From the NCBI GenBank assembly GCA_902767285.1, contig CACXHC010000222.1:1-7193 (forward strand): a DNA stretch of 7,193 nucleotides. Direction: 5' to 3'. Positions 1 to 7,112 of the stretch are shown piece after piece (positions within the stretch are counted from its first letter, which is position 1; each line of letters begins with the position of its first letter). Both the position numbers and the translations under genes were made by a program. The stretch comes from an uncultured Ruminococcus sp. Lineage in GTDB: Bacteria; Bacillota; Clostridia; Oscillospirales; Acutalibacteraceae. The notes below the pieces were generated by a model that was given only the letters and a program-made list of their open reading frames with translations, ran no database searches and was not told where the DNA came from.

Positions 1-983
1 ATAATCCCAAAAAATACCACGGTATCGGGAAATTTGATATAGATACAGGCGAACCGCTTTCATCAAAAACGGGATTTTCGGCAATTTTCGGAAACACCGT
101 CTGCGAACTGGCAGAGTATAATAAAAAAATCTGCTGTATAACTGCCGCAATGAAAGAGGGAACAGGTTTAAGCGATTTTTCTCAAAAATATAAAGACAGA
201 TTTTTTGATGTAGGAATTGCCGAAGGTCATGCCGTGACGTTTTCCGCCGGTATGGCTACTCATGGAATAATACCGATTTTTGCCGTATACTCGTCATTTT
301 TGCAGAGAAGCTATGACCAAATGATACACGATGTCGCTGCCCAGAAACTTCATGTCGTTTTGGCGGTAGACCGTGCCGGAATAGTAGGCGAGGACGGCGA
401 AACACATCAAGGTGTGTTTGATGTCGCCATGCTGAACTCAATTCCCGGAGCAGTCGTATATTCTCCATGCTATTTTGATGAGCTGGAAAGAGATATTACA
501 ACAGCGGTCAACGATGAAAAAGGCTTGGTTGCAGTTAGGTATCCCCGAGGTGGTGAGTTGTTCCGCCCGAAGGATTTTCCGAAAGCCGAAAAAGATGATA
601 CATTCTCGGTTTACGGAAGCGGAAAAGATGCGGTTATAGTTACCTACGGCAGATTATTTTCGTATGCGGTTCAAGCTAAAGAAATTCTCAAAGAAAAAGA
701 TAAAGATATAACAGTTATAAAACTTGACAGAATACGTCCTTTGCCCGAGGACGCAGTAAAAAAAGCCTCCGAATTTTCAAAAATATATTTCTTTGAAGAA
801 GGTATGGAACAAGGCGGAATAGGCGAAACATTCTGTTTAAAACTCAATGATTACGGATTTAACGGAAATTATGAATTTACCGCCATAAAAAATAAATTTG
901 TGCCTCAAGCATCGGTTGAGGAAACTTTGGAGAGCCTCGGTCTTGACTGCACGGGCATGGTTAATAAATTGATGTGGAACTGA
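1..983 (+). CDS. dxs: 1-deoxy-D-xylulose-5-phosphate synthase, C-terminal part (5' end outside window)
   Basis: DXS condenses pyruvate with glyceraldehyde 3-phosphate, using thiamine diphosphate, in the first step of the cytosolic MEP isoprenoid pathway; its product also feeds thiamine and pyridoxal synthesis. The frame is open from the left edge (first full codon at nt 3), leaving 326 residues of an enzyme normally about 620 long. The visible part starts at the KYHGIGKFD-type motif before the middle domain. The pyrimidine-binding domain follows, with the catalytic Glu in FDVGIAEGHAVTF (Glu codon 222-224), the AVYSSFLQRSYDQ substrate-site stretch, DRAGIVGEDGETHQG (from nt 369) and RYPRGG. The transketolase C-terminal domain comes last. 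These match residues known in the E. coli enzyme to bind substrate (Tyr392, Arg398, Arg420, Asp427, His431, Arg478, from memory). One oddity is a Gly where many DXS proteins have Gln directly after the catalytic Glu. It is the first visible gene of the operon, 22 nt before tlyA. The identity is very secure. Confidence 0.97.
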   Translation, partial: NPKKYHGIGKFDIDTGEPLSSKTGFSAIFGNTVCELAEYNKKICCITAAMKEGTGLSDFSQKYKDRFFDVGIAEGHAVTFSAGMATHGIIPIFAVYSSFLQRSYDQMIHDVAAQKLHVVLAVDRAGIVGEDGETHQGVFDVAMLNSIPGAVVYSPCYFDELERDITTAVNDEKGLVAVRYPRGGELFRPKDFPKAEKDDTFSVYGSGKDAVIVTYGRLFSYAVQAKEILKEKDKDITVIKLDRIRPLPEDAVKKASEFSKIYFFEEGMEQGGIGETFCLKLNDYGFNGNYEFTAIKNKFVPQASVEETLESLGLDCTGMVNKLMWN

Positions 984-1005
984 TTTTTAGCAAAGGGGAC
1001 TCGGT

Positions 1006-1812
1006 ATGCCTGAAAAGAAAAGATTAGATGTGTTATTATATGAAAAAGGATTTGCAGAAAGCCGAGAAAAAGCCAAAGCAATAATAATGTCCGGAATAGT
1101 TTATGCAAACAATCAAAAAGCCGATAAAGCCGGTGCAGTGTATCCCGAAGATTCAGTTATCGAAGTCAGAGGAAGCACACTTAAATATGTAAGCCGTGGC
1201 GGACTGAAACTCGAAAAAGCCGTTGACGTTTTTGGGGTTGAGCTTAACGGCGTTACCGCTATGGATATTGGAGCGGCTCACGGCGGTTTTACTGATTGTA
1301 TGCTCCAAAACGGAGCAAAAAAAGTTTTTGCGATAGATGTCGGATATGGTCAGCTCGTTTGGAAACTTCGTCAGGATGAACGAGTTGTTAATCTCGAAAG
1401 AACAAATTTTAGGTATGTAACAAAAGAGAATATCCCTGATGATATAGATTTTTTTAGTGTTGATGTATCATTCATTTCGCTGAAGCTGATACTTCCGGTA
1501 GCACGAAAATTCCTCAAAAACGGCGGATATGCCGTATGTCTTGTTAAACCGCAGTTTGAGGCAGGCAGAGAGAAAGTCGGCAAAAACGGTATAGTCCGTG
1601 ACCCGAAAGTTCACGCAGACGTAATAAACGATATTATAAAATTTGCAGTTTCCGCCGGATATTCGGTCTTGGGTTTGGATTATTCCCCCGTAAAAGGTAC
1701 TCAAGGAAATATAGAATATCTGCTTTACATACAAAAAAGCGATTCTCCTATTGTTGAAGATAACATATCGGCTGAAAAAACAGTAAGAATATCGCACAAA
1801 GAACTCGATTAA
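1006..1812 (+). CDS. tlyA: TlyA family 16S/23S rRNA (cytidine-2'-O)-methyltransferase (hemolysin A family)
   Basis: TlyA proteins use S-adenosylmethionine to 2'-O-methylate cytidines of 23S rRNA, and of 16S rRNA in the type II form, at the subunit interface; this underlies capreomycin sensitivity in mycobacteria. The 268-residue length is normal. Residues about 4-62 form an S4 RNA-binding domain (RLDVLLYEKG, SREKAKAIIMSG). An RGGLKLEKA linker follows, then an FtsJ-like Rossmann methyltransferase fold with motif I at 87-95, AIDVGYGQL, DVSFISL, VKPQFEAG and GNIEYL. The expected K-D-K-E tetrad is present as Lys68, Asp153, Lys181 and Glu237. The SAM loop reads DIGAAHGGF where the family usually has GASTGGF. 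About 25 C-terminal residues after the fold look poorly conserved. A Shine-Dalgarno AAAGGGGA at 992-999 sits 6 nt before the ATG. I cannot tell type I from type II, and the old hemolysin label should not be taken as function. Confidence 0.95.
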   Translation: MPEKKRLDVLLYEKGFAESREKAKAIIMSGIVYANNQKADKAGAVYPEDSVIEVRGSTLKYVSRGGLKLEKAVDVFGVELNGVTAMDIGAAHGGFTDCMLQNGAKKVFAIDVGYGQLVWKLRQDERVVNLERTNFRYVTKENIPDDIDFFSVDVSFISLKLILPVARKFLKNGGYAVCLVKPQFEAGREKVGKNGIVRDPKVHADVINDIIKFAVSAGYSVLGLDYSPVKGTQGNIEYLLYIQKSDSPIVEDNISAEKTVRISHKELD

Positions 1813-1827
1813 AAGTGATGTGTTTAT

Positions 1828-2724
1828 ATGGAAAAAGTTTTTAAAAACAATTTTACGGCTGCTATAATTCCATACTACAACAAAAAAGAGGCTCATGTTT
1901 ATGCGGACGAAATAATAAAATATCTTTCGGAGTACGGGTGTTGCTTTAATGTTCCCGAAAAATTCCGTGATATTCTTAAATCGGATAACATAAAATTTTT
2001 TCAGAACGAATTTGAAGCGGTGGAAAATTCCGATATAGCAATATCAATCGGCGGTGACGGAACAATAATTCATACGGCGAAAAATGCTGCCGTTTCGGGA
2101 AAACTCGTTCTCGGAGTAAACTGCGGAAGAGTCGGTTTTGTGGCAGGCTTGGAAAAATCCGAAATTTCCATGCTGTCGAATCTGTTCTCCGGCAATTATA
2201 CCGTTGATGAACGCATGATGCTCGAAGTAAACGTTACGAAAAACAGCGGTTTTGGATTGTCGGGTGTGTATAAATCTTACGCCCTTAATGATGTTACTTT
2301 AACAAACGGAGCCGTTGCCCGAATGGTTGATATTGACGTAAAACTCAACGGCGAATTTATAACGTCATACCGTGCAGACGGCGTTATTTTGGCAACGCCT
2401 ACCGGTTCTACTGCGTATTCGCTCTCGGCGGGCGGGCCTGTCATAGAACCGCACATGAAATGTATTTTGCTTACGCCTATATGTCCGCACTCGCTGTTTT
2501 CTCGTTCTGTATTATTTTCCGATGATTCCGAAGTCACGTTGTCAAAAGGAGAATACAGCCGTGAAGAACCGTATGTTTCCATAGATGGTCAAAAATCTGA
2601 TATTATATCTGAGAACGACACCGTAACATTAAAAAAAGCTGATATAAGTGCAAATTTCATAAATTTCGGCAAAAAGAATTTTTACAGAATCCTCAACGAT
2701 AAACTCAACGAAAGAATGGGGTGA
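1828..2724 (+). CDS. nadK: NAD kinase (ATP/polyphosphate-dependent NAD+ kinase)
   Basis: This cytosolic enzyme phosphorylates NAD+ to NADP+ and sets the NADP(H) supply for biosynthesis and redox defence. The 298-residue protein has the family landmarks in order: the GGDGT nucleotide motif at 75-79, VNCGRVGFVAGLE at 98-109, the Asn-Asp pair at 154-155 (NAD binding, usually Asn-Glu), YRADGVILATPTGSTAYSLS beginning at 181 with AGGP after it, LLTPICPHSLFSRS at 214-227, and the IDGQ loop at 252-255. Asn-Asp for Asn-Glu and Arg-Ser for Arg-Pro after PICPH are conservative departures that I do not regard as disabling. Translation starts 15 nt after tlyA with only a weak Shine-Dalgarno (AAGTGA region, about 1814-1819). 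The stop lies inside the Shine-Dalgarno of argR. The clostridial position between tlyA and argR supports the call. Confidence 0.96.
   Translation: MEKVFKNNFTAAIIPYYNKKEAHVYADEIIKYLSEYGCCFNVPEKFRDILKSDNIKFFQNEFEAVENSDIAISIGGDGTIIHTAKNAAVSGKLVLGVNCGRVGFVAGLEKSEISMLSNLFSGNYTVDERMMLEVNVTKNSGFGLSGVYKSYALNDVTLTNGAVARMVDIDVKLNGEFITSYRADGVILATPTGSTAYSLSAGGPVIEPHMKCILLTPICPHSLFSRSVLFSDDSEVTLSKGEYSREEPYVSIDGQKSDIISENDTVTLKKADISANFINFGKKNFYRILNDKLNERMG
2718..2724 (+). promoter_or_regulatory. Shine-Dalgarno that decides the argR start
   Basis: GGGGTGA ends 5 nt before the ATG at 2730 and overlaps the last codon and TGA stop of nadK. A GTG at 2721, overlapping the nadK stop as GTGA, is an alternative in-frame start that would add three residues, but it has only the weak purine run AAAGAA upstream. 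I therefore place the argR start at 2730. Ribosomes ending nadK would uncover or reuse this site, so translational coupling is likely (inference). Confidence 0.7.
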
Positions 2725-2729
2725 AGAAT

Positions 2730-3185
2730 ATGAAAAAAGGCCGTCAAGAAAAATTGATTGAGCTTATTCAAGTAAAAGATATAGGTACTCAGGACGAACT
2801 TATGGAAGAACTCAAAAACAGCGGTTATATAGTTACTCAAGCCACTGTTTCACGAGATATAAGAGAACTGAAACTTGTAAAGAAAATATCTAAAAGCGGA
2901 AAAAATTGTTACGCACTTCCAAACTCCAATATTTCCGAATCGGCGTTAAGACTTCATTCTTTGCTTTCAACATCTCACGCAGATATTGATTTCGCCGGAA
3001 ATCTTGTTGTAATAAAAACAGATGCTGGAATGGCTCAGGCGATATGTGCTGCGATAGACTCAGCAGGCTATGATGAAATAGTCGGTTCTATCGCCGGTGA
3101 CGATACTATATTTTTAGCCGCACGAACTCCCGAAAACGCTGTCAGCATGGCGTCGAGTTTAAAAAGAATCCAATATTCAAATTAA
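2730..3185 (+). CDS. argR: Arginine repressor ArgR/AhrC
   Basis: ArgR is a hexameric DNA-binding protein that represses arginine biosynthesis genes, and in some species activates catabolism, when arginine is bound. From the ATG at 2730 it has 151 residues, the usual family length; starting at the GTG at 2721 would give 154. The N-terminal winged helix-turn-helix is clear at about 1-68, with TQATVSRDIRELKLVK and Ser41-Arg42 in the recognition helix. The C-terminal oligomerisation and arginine-binding domain, about 80-148, contains NLVVIKTDAGMAQAI and SIAGDDTIFLAARTPENA, with Asp124-Asp125 at the ligand site. It lies between nadK and recN, as in many Clostridia. I found no convincing ARG box in the window, so autoregulation would have to act at a promoter further left. 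Function is secure; only the start is slightly uncertain. Confidence 0.95.
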   Translation: MKKGRQEKLIELIQVKDIGTQDELMEELKNSGYIVTQATVSRDIRELKLVKKISKSGKNCYALPNSNISESALRLHSLLSTSHADIDFAGNLVVIKTDAGMAQAICAAIDSAGYDEIVGSIAGDDTIFLAARTPENAVSMASSLKRIQYSN

Positions 3186-3200
3186 AAATAAGGTGACAGA

Positions 3201-4859
3201 ATGCTTACAAACATATATATAGAAAACGTAGCTGTTATTGAAAAGGCAAGTATCGATCTCGATAACGCTTTTAATATTCTCACAGGTGAAACCGGTGCGG
3301 GTAAATCTATAATTATAGATTCCATAAACGCAATAATGGGTCAGAGAATGTCAAAAGATTTAATTAGAACAGGTGCAAAGCAGGCATTTATAAGTGCTAC
3401 ATTTTCGGACGTTTCGGAATATGCCGAAAATAAACTTTCCGAATTTGGTTATGAATCCGATGACGGGTCATATATTTTTCAAAGAACCATTACTTCGGCA
3501 GGCAAAAGCACTTGTAAAATAAACGGTCGTCCGGCACCACTTTCAGTGTTTAAAGAGGTCAGTATTCATCTTATCAATATTTACGGTCAGCATGAAGGAT
3601 ATGACTTTATGACGGCAGACAGCCACATTAAATATATAGATGCCGTAGGCGGTTATATTGAGCTTATAGAAGATTATAAACAAAAATATGCTGTTTATTC
3701 CGAGATAAAACACAAATTGTCATCTATGAACGACAATATTCAGGAGAGAGAAAGAAAAATCGACCTTCTGCAATATCAGATAGATGAGATTGACAATGCC
3801 GAACTCGAAGTCGGCGAACTCGAACAGCTTGAGTCACGCCGAGCAATTCTAAATAACGGCGAGCGAATAAAAAACGGACTTGCTCAGTCTTATGAAATGC
3901 TCACCGGAAGCGAGAGTGATGGTATAATTTCCATGCTTTCCGAAGTCAGCGCCTCCATATCTGATTTATCGGAACTTCTGCCCGACCTCGAAAGCATAGC
4001 GGAGCGAATCCGCTCTGCTTACGAAGAACTCAACGACTGTCATTATGAATTGCGTAATATTTATGATGATTTTGATTTTGACCCCGAGGAAATCGAGCAA
4101 GTCGAAGAGCGATTCAATTTAATAAAAACTCTTTCTCGAAAATACGGAGCAACTATTGAAGAAATTCTCGAATTTTGCGAAAGGTCAAGAACAGAACTCG
4201 AAAATTTGCTTGCATTCGACACAAATAAAGAAGAATTGGAAAAGAAATTCGCCAAAGCGGAGTCCGAACTAAAAAAGTCGGCAGATAAACTCTCAGAAGC
4301 ACGAGAAAAAACAGCAAAAGAGTTTTCCGAATCCGTAATGAAAGAGATGAAATATCTTGATATGCCAAATGTGGTTATGACTCCGAACATAACAAAGGGA
4401 GTTTTTACCGAAAATGGCTGCGATACAATAGAACTTTTGATTTCGGCAAACCCCGGCGAAGAACCGAAACCGCTCTCCAAAATAGCTTCGGGCGGTGAGT
4501 TATCGAGAATGATGCTTGCCATAAAATCCATAATTGCCGAAAAAGATGAAATAGATACACTTATTTTTGATGAAGTCGATACAGGCATAAGCGGTTCGGC
4601 AGCATCAAAAGTTGGCAGAAAACTTCTGCAACTTTCGAAAACACATCAAGTTATATGTATTACGCATCAAGCACAAATTGCGGCACTGGCAGACGTTCAT
4701 CTCTATATAAGCAAGAGTGTTTCAGACGGAAGAACATTCACCAGCATCAAAAAACTTGATTTTGAAGAACGCAAAAGAGAATTGTCACGAATAATAGACG
4801 GCAATAATCCTTCAGAATTATCTTTACAACATGCCGAAGAAATGTTAAAATCAAAATAA
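3201..4859 (+). CDS. recN: DNA repair protein RecN (SMC-like ATPase)
   Basis: RecN is a cytosolic SMC-like ATPase recruited early to double-strand breaks, where it helps hold or align DNA ends for RecA-dependent recombination. The 552-residue protein is full length. The N-terminal ATPase half has Walker A GETGAGKS at 29-36 and the Q-loop region YGQHEGYDFM at 128-137. A long charged, heptad-like middle, about 155-375, forms two coiled-coil arms around a central turn. The C-terminal half carries the ABC signature ASGGELSRMMLAIKS at 429-443, Walker B TLIFDEVDTGISG at 453-465 and the ITHQ histidine at 487-490. All ATPase residues are intact. AAGGTGA at 3190-3196 precedes the ATG by 4 nt, and the gap from argR is 15 nt. 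No SOS-type operator is visible directly upstream, consistent with expression from the shared transcript. Confidence 0.97.
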   Translation: MLTNIYIENVAVIEKASIDLDNAFNILTGETGAGKSIIIDSINAIMGQRMSKDLIRTGAKQAFISATFSDVSEYAENKLSEFGYESDDGSYIFQRTITSAGKSTCKINGRPAPLSVFKEVSIHLINIYGQHEGYDFMTADSHIKYIDAVGGYIELIEDYKQKYAVYSEIKHKLSSMNDNIQERERKIDLLQYQIDEIDNAELEVGELEQLESRRAILNNGERIKNGLAQSYEMLTGSESDGIISMLSEVSASISDLSELLPDLESIAERIRSAYEELNDCHYELRNIYDDFDFDPEEIEQVEERFNLIKTLSRKYGATIEEILEFCERSRTELENLLAFDTNKEELEKKFAKAESELKKSADKLSEAREKTAKEFSESVMKEMKYLDMPNVVMTPNITKGVFTENGCDTIELLISANPGEEPKPLSKIASGGELSRMMLAIKSIIAEKDEIDTLIFDEVDTGISGSAASKVGRKLLQLSKTHQVICITHQAQIAALADVHLYISKSVSDGRTFTSIKKLDFEERKRELSRIIDGNNPSELSLQHAEEMLKSK

Positions 4860-4877
4860 AGGAGTGATATTTACATT

Positions 4878-6089
4878 ATGATGAACATACCTTTTTCCCC
4901 TCCGGATATAAGTAAAGCAGAAATAAACGCAGTTTTGGAAACAATGAAAACAGCGTGGATAACAACAGGCCCAAAAACGGAGCAATTGTCGCAGAGAATC
5001 GCACAAGTATGCAATACTTCTCACGCAGTTTGCATGAATTCCGCAACGGCTTGCCATGAAATGGCTCTCAGACTGCTTGAAATAGGGGAGGGCGATGAGA
5101 TAATTGTTCCGGCATACACATATTCTGCATCGGCAAGTGTTGCCGAACATATAGGTGCAAAAATCGTTCTTGTAGATATAGACAAAAACTCCTATCACAT
5201 ATCTTATGACGAAGTAGAGAAAGCGATAACTCCACGCACAAAGGCGATAGTCCCTGTTGATTTGGGTGGCGTTTTGTGCGATTACGACCGTCTTTTTGAT
5301 ATAGTTGAATCTCGCAGAAAAGATTTCTCGCCAAGCAGCGATATTCAATCGGCAATCGGCAGAATTGCCATAGTTGCAGACTCGGCACATTCTCTGTTGG
5401 CTAAACGCAGAAAAGACGGCAAAATGTCAGGCGAATTTGGAGATTTCACAAGTTTTTCATTCCATGCCGTAAAAAATATAACAACGGCAGAGGGCGGAGC
5501 ATTAACGTGGAAACCAATATCCGGTTTTGATAGTGACTACATAAAGAAAATACTCATGTTGATGTCATGTCACGGTCAAGACCGAAATTTCAAGCCCAAC
5601 AGCGAAAAGCCGTTTTGGGAGTATGATATTCAATTTTTGGGATACAAACACAATATGACTGATATTTTAGCGTCTATCGGACTTGTTCAGCTCGACAGAG
5701 CAGATGAAATAATGTCAAGACGCTACCACATTTTTGAAAGATACAACGAAGAATTATCGGAACTTCCGGGCGTGTTCATCGAAAATCATTTTGAAACGAT
5801 AGGTTCAAGCTGTCATTTGTACATGGTGAATTTTATCGAGCGTGACGAATCATTCCGAAATGATTTTATGGACAGAATGTTAGAACTCGGAGTTTCGACA
5901 AACGTGCATTACAAACCGCTTCCGATGCACACGGCATACAAAAAAATCGGCTTTGACATAAAAGATTACCCGAACGCCTACAATATGTTCAAAGGCGAAG
6001 TGACACTTCCGTCATATTCGACCATGACCGATGAAGAAATAAGTTATGTTATCGAATGTTTCAAAAAAGTATATTCAGAAATGAAATAA
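4878..6089 (+). CDS. DegT/DnrJ/EryC1/StrS family PLP-dependent sugar aminotransferase
   Basis: Members of this fold-type I family usually transfer an amino group from glutamate to a nucleotide-linked keto-sugar for capsule, O-antigen or aminoglycoside-type sugars. The 403-residue protein has the AWITTGPKT start motif at 26-34, NSAT at 54-57 for cofactor phosphate contact, the DEIIVPAYTYSAS strand at 73-85, VADSAH with Asp168 for the PLP ring nitrogen, and FSFHAVKNITTAEGG, where Lys199 is the Schiff-base lysine. NMTDI at 259-263 and NVHYKPLPMHTAYK at 342-355 are also typical. It is about 20-30 residues longer than classic members, mainly a stretch near 143-162 before the Asp motif; similar longer proteins are, from memory, common in Clostridia. 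The ATG at 4878 follows AAAGGAGTGAT (4858-4868), which overlaps the recN stop; the adjacent ATG at 4881 is the alternative. No glycan genes neighbour it, so the substrate is unknown. Confidence 0.9.
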   Translation: MMNIPFSPPDISKAEINAVLETMKTAWITTGPKTEQLSQRIAQVCNTSHAVCMNSATACHEMALRLLEIGEGDEIIVPAYTYSASASVAEHIGAKIVLVDIDKNSYHISYDEVEKAITPRTKAIVPVDLGGVLCDYDRLFDIVESRRKDFSPSSDIQSAIGRIAIVADSAHSLLAKRRKDGKMSGEFGDFTSFSFHAVKNITTAEGGALTWKPISGFDSDYIKKILMLMSCHGQDRNFKPNSEKPFWEYDIQFLGYKHNMTDILASIGLVQLDRADEIMSRRYHIFERYNEELSELPGVFIENHFETIGSSCHLYMVNFIERDESFRNDFMDRMLELGVSTNVHYKPLPMHTAYKKIGFDIKDYPNAYNMFKGEVTLPSYSTMTDEEISYVIECFKKVYSEMK

Positions 6090-6116
6090 AAAGCAGAAAA
6101 TAAGAGGCGTTGTTTT

Positions 6117-6944
6117 ATGAGTTATGATATTATTGCACTTGACGTTGACGGTACGCTGACAAATTCCGAAAAAAGAATAACCGAGCGTACTCTCAAAGCA
6201 CTTGTTGAGGCAGAAAAGCAAGGTAAAAAGATAATTTTGGCATCAGGCAGGCACCAATTTGGACTTAAGGGAATAGCCGAACAGCTTGAACTTTCAAAAT
6301 ATGGCGGATATATTATGGCATTTAACGGCGGTAAAATATTCGATGCCAAAACCGGAGATTTAATTTCGGCAACATATTATCCTCGTAACTACATAAAACC
6401 TATTATTGACGAAATATCACAGTCAAACATAACCGCCATCACATACGAGGGCGACACAATAATCACGAATGACAAGGTTAATGAATATACCGATATTGAA
6501 GCAAAAATCCTCGGTATGAAAAGCAAAAAAGTTGATAATTTTACGGATTATATAACGTTTGATATAAATAAAATTCTTCTTGTCGGAGATCCTGCTCTTT
6601 TAGATGGTTACAAACAGCGTCTTATTGAAAAGTATAAAGGATATGTTGATGTATTTAAGAGTTGTCCGTTTTTTCTTGAGGTAATGCCATTTGGAATAAA
6701 CAAGGGAGCATGTTTGTCAAAACTTCTTACTCAAATCGGATATTCGAGAGATCAGCTTATCGCCTGCGGTGACAGTTACAACGATATGACCATGATTGGA
6801 TATGCCGGCTTGGGTGTTTGTATGGAAAACGGCGAGCCTGATGTTAAAAAAATAGCAAACGTCATAGCCGATACAAACGATAATGACGGAATAGCCAAAA
6901 TTGTCGAAAAATATATGCTTAAATCCAAAGAGAATATAGCTTAA
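6117..6944 (+). CDS. Cof-type HAD-IIB family phosphatase
   Basis: Class IIB HAD hydrolases are small cytosolic Mg-dependent phosphatases that dephosphorylate sugar phosphates, FMN, PLP or similar metabolites with broad, overlapping specificity. The 275-residue length is typical. Motif I is ALDVDGTLT, with nucleophile Asp9 and acid/base Asp11. Motif II is LASGR with Ser43, followed by FNGG at 69-72. The C2B cap occupies roughly 85-185. Motif III is Lys196 in the family signature LEVMPFGINKGACL, and motif IV is GDSYNDMTM with Asp219 and Asp223. All catalytic residues are present. AAGAGG at 6102-6107 lies 9 nt before the ATG, and the gap from the aminotransferase is 27 nt, so it probably shares the transcript. 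It could process a phosphate metabolite linked to the aminotransferase or to PLP, but nothing in the sequence shows this. It is the last conventional gene before the tail. Confidence 0.93.
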   Translation: MSYDIIALDVDGTLTNSEKRITERTLKALVEAEKQGKKIILASGRHQFGLKGIAEQLELSKYGGYIMAFNGGKIFDAKTGDLISATYYPRNYIKPIIDEISQSNITAITYEGDTIITNDKVNEYTDIEAKILGMKSKKVDNFTDYITFDINKILLVGDPALLDGYKQRLIEKYKGYVDVFKSCPFFLEVMPFGINKGACLSKLLTQIGYSRDQLIACGDSYNDMTMIGYAGLGVCMENGEPDVKKIANVIADTNDNDGIAKIVEKYMLKSKENIA

Positions 6945-6967
6945 AAATAAAAAGGTGCTGTTAACAA

Positions 6968-7033
6968 TTGGCTTTCTTGGGAAAACCTTTTTTGAAAAAA
7001 AGGTTTTCCCAAACCATTTCCAAAAAACTTTAA
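6968..7033 (+). CDS. Possible small basic peptide, TTG start (speculative)
   Basis: A 21-codon frame starts with TTG at 6968 and stops with TAA at 7031-7033. AAAGGTG at 6951-6957, 10 nt upstream, is a fair Shine-Dalgarno not used by any other gene. The peptide begins MAFLGKPFLKKRF and ends ISKKL. It has six Lys/Arg and no acidic residues, so it would be cationic with spaced hydrophobic residues. Most of the frame runs through the perfect hairpin at 6977-7012, so the open frame may be a by-product of the inverted repeat. I recognise no family and give no function. An in-frame stop at 6962-6964 rules out a longer version. Confidence 0.2.
   Translation: MAFLGKPFLKKRFSQTISKKL
6977..7012. repeat. 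Perfect inverted repeat, 16-bp stem with TGAA loop
   Basis: Bases 6977-6992 are exactly complementary to 6997-7012, leaving a 4-nt TGAA loop. The stem base is TTGGGAAAACC and the upper stem is a run of T opposite A. It starts 32 nt after the cof-type gene's stop, where an operon terminator would be expected. However, no T tract follows on either strand (ACCATTTCC on +, GAAAGCC on -), so it is not a standard intrinsic terminator. It may protect the 3' end of the mRNA, pause polymerase, or be one part of a dispersed intergenic repeat. Confidence 0.75.
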
Positions 7034-7109
7034 TTGTGTAAAGAACGTCTATTTGCTAATCATAGAATGTTCGTTAAAACACATAAAATTTATATAGTAA
7101 AAGTTTTTT
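7022..7109. repeat. Distant complementary arms enclosing an imperfect hairpin
   Basis: AAAAAACTTT at 7022-7031 is fully complementary to AAAGTTTTTT at 7100-7109. Between the arms, 7043-7052 pairs with 7062-7072 as a 10-bp stem with one G-T wobble and one bulged A, closed by a 9-nt loop. This gives a stem enclosing a hairpin, flanked by the stronger hairpins at 6977-7012 and 7113-7138. The arms are almost wholly A/T, so chance pairing in AT-rich spacer is a real alternative. I see no gene in this stretch. Confidence 0.35.
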
Positions 7110-7112
7110 TTG

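Noticed and set aside
1468..1896. Minus-strand open frame spanning the tlyA-nadK junction
   Set aside because: It is an antisense by-product of AT-rich coding sequence, with Phe/Tyr-rich low-information translation and overlap with two secure genes.
3998..4014. Hairpin AGCGGA/TCCGCT with a 5-nt loop
   Set aside because: It lies inside recN coding sequence, is short, has no T tract, and is explained by ordinary codons for the coiled-coil region.
4061..4588. Minus-strand open frame of 175 codons inside recN
   Set aside because: It is Ser/Phe-rich, as expected from reading the antisense of the Glu/Lys-rich RecN coiled coil, and it overlaps the conserved signature region of recN.
4851..5390. 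Long open frames on the minus strand opposite the aminotransferase gene
   Set aside because: They lie wholly opposite a well-supported gene with clear PLP motifs, their translations are rich in Cys, Arg and Tyr with no recognisable domain, and no convincing ribosome-binding site was seen.
6901..6910. TTGTCGAAAA, matching a Spo0A-binding 0A box
   Set aside because: It is a single short match inside the coding region of the Cof-type phosphatase, in codons for Ile-Val-Glu-Lys, with no promoter near it.
6977..7012. Calling the strong hairpin a normal Rho-independent terminator
   Set aside because: The stem is excellent but no T tract follows it on either strand, so I list it as an inverted repeat instead.
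7070..7098. Possible promoter with TATAGT at 7093-7098
   Set aside because: The -10 match is common in AT-rich spacer, the -35 position 17 nt upstream (TTCGTT) is poor, and no gene follows within the window.
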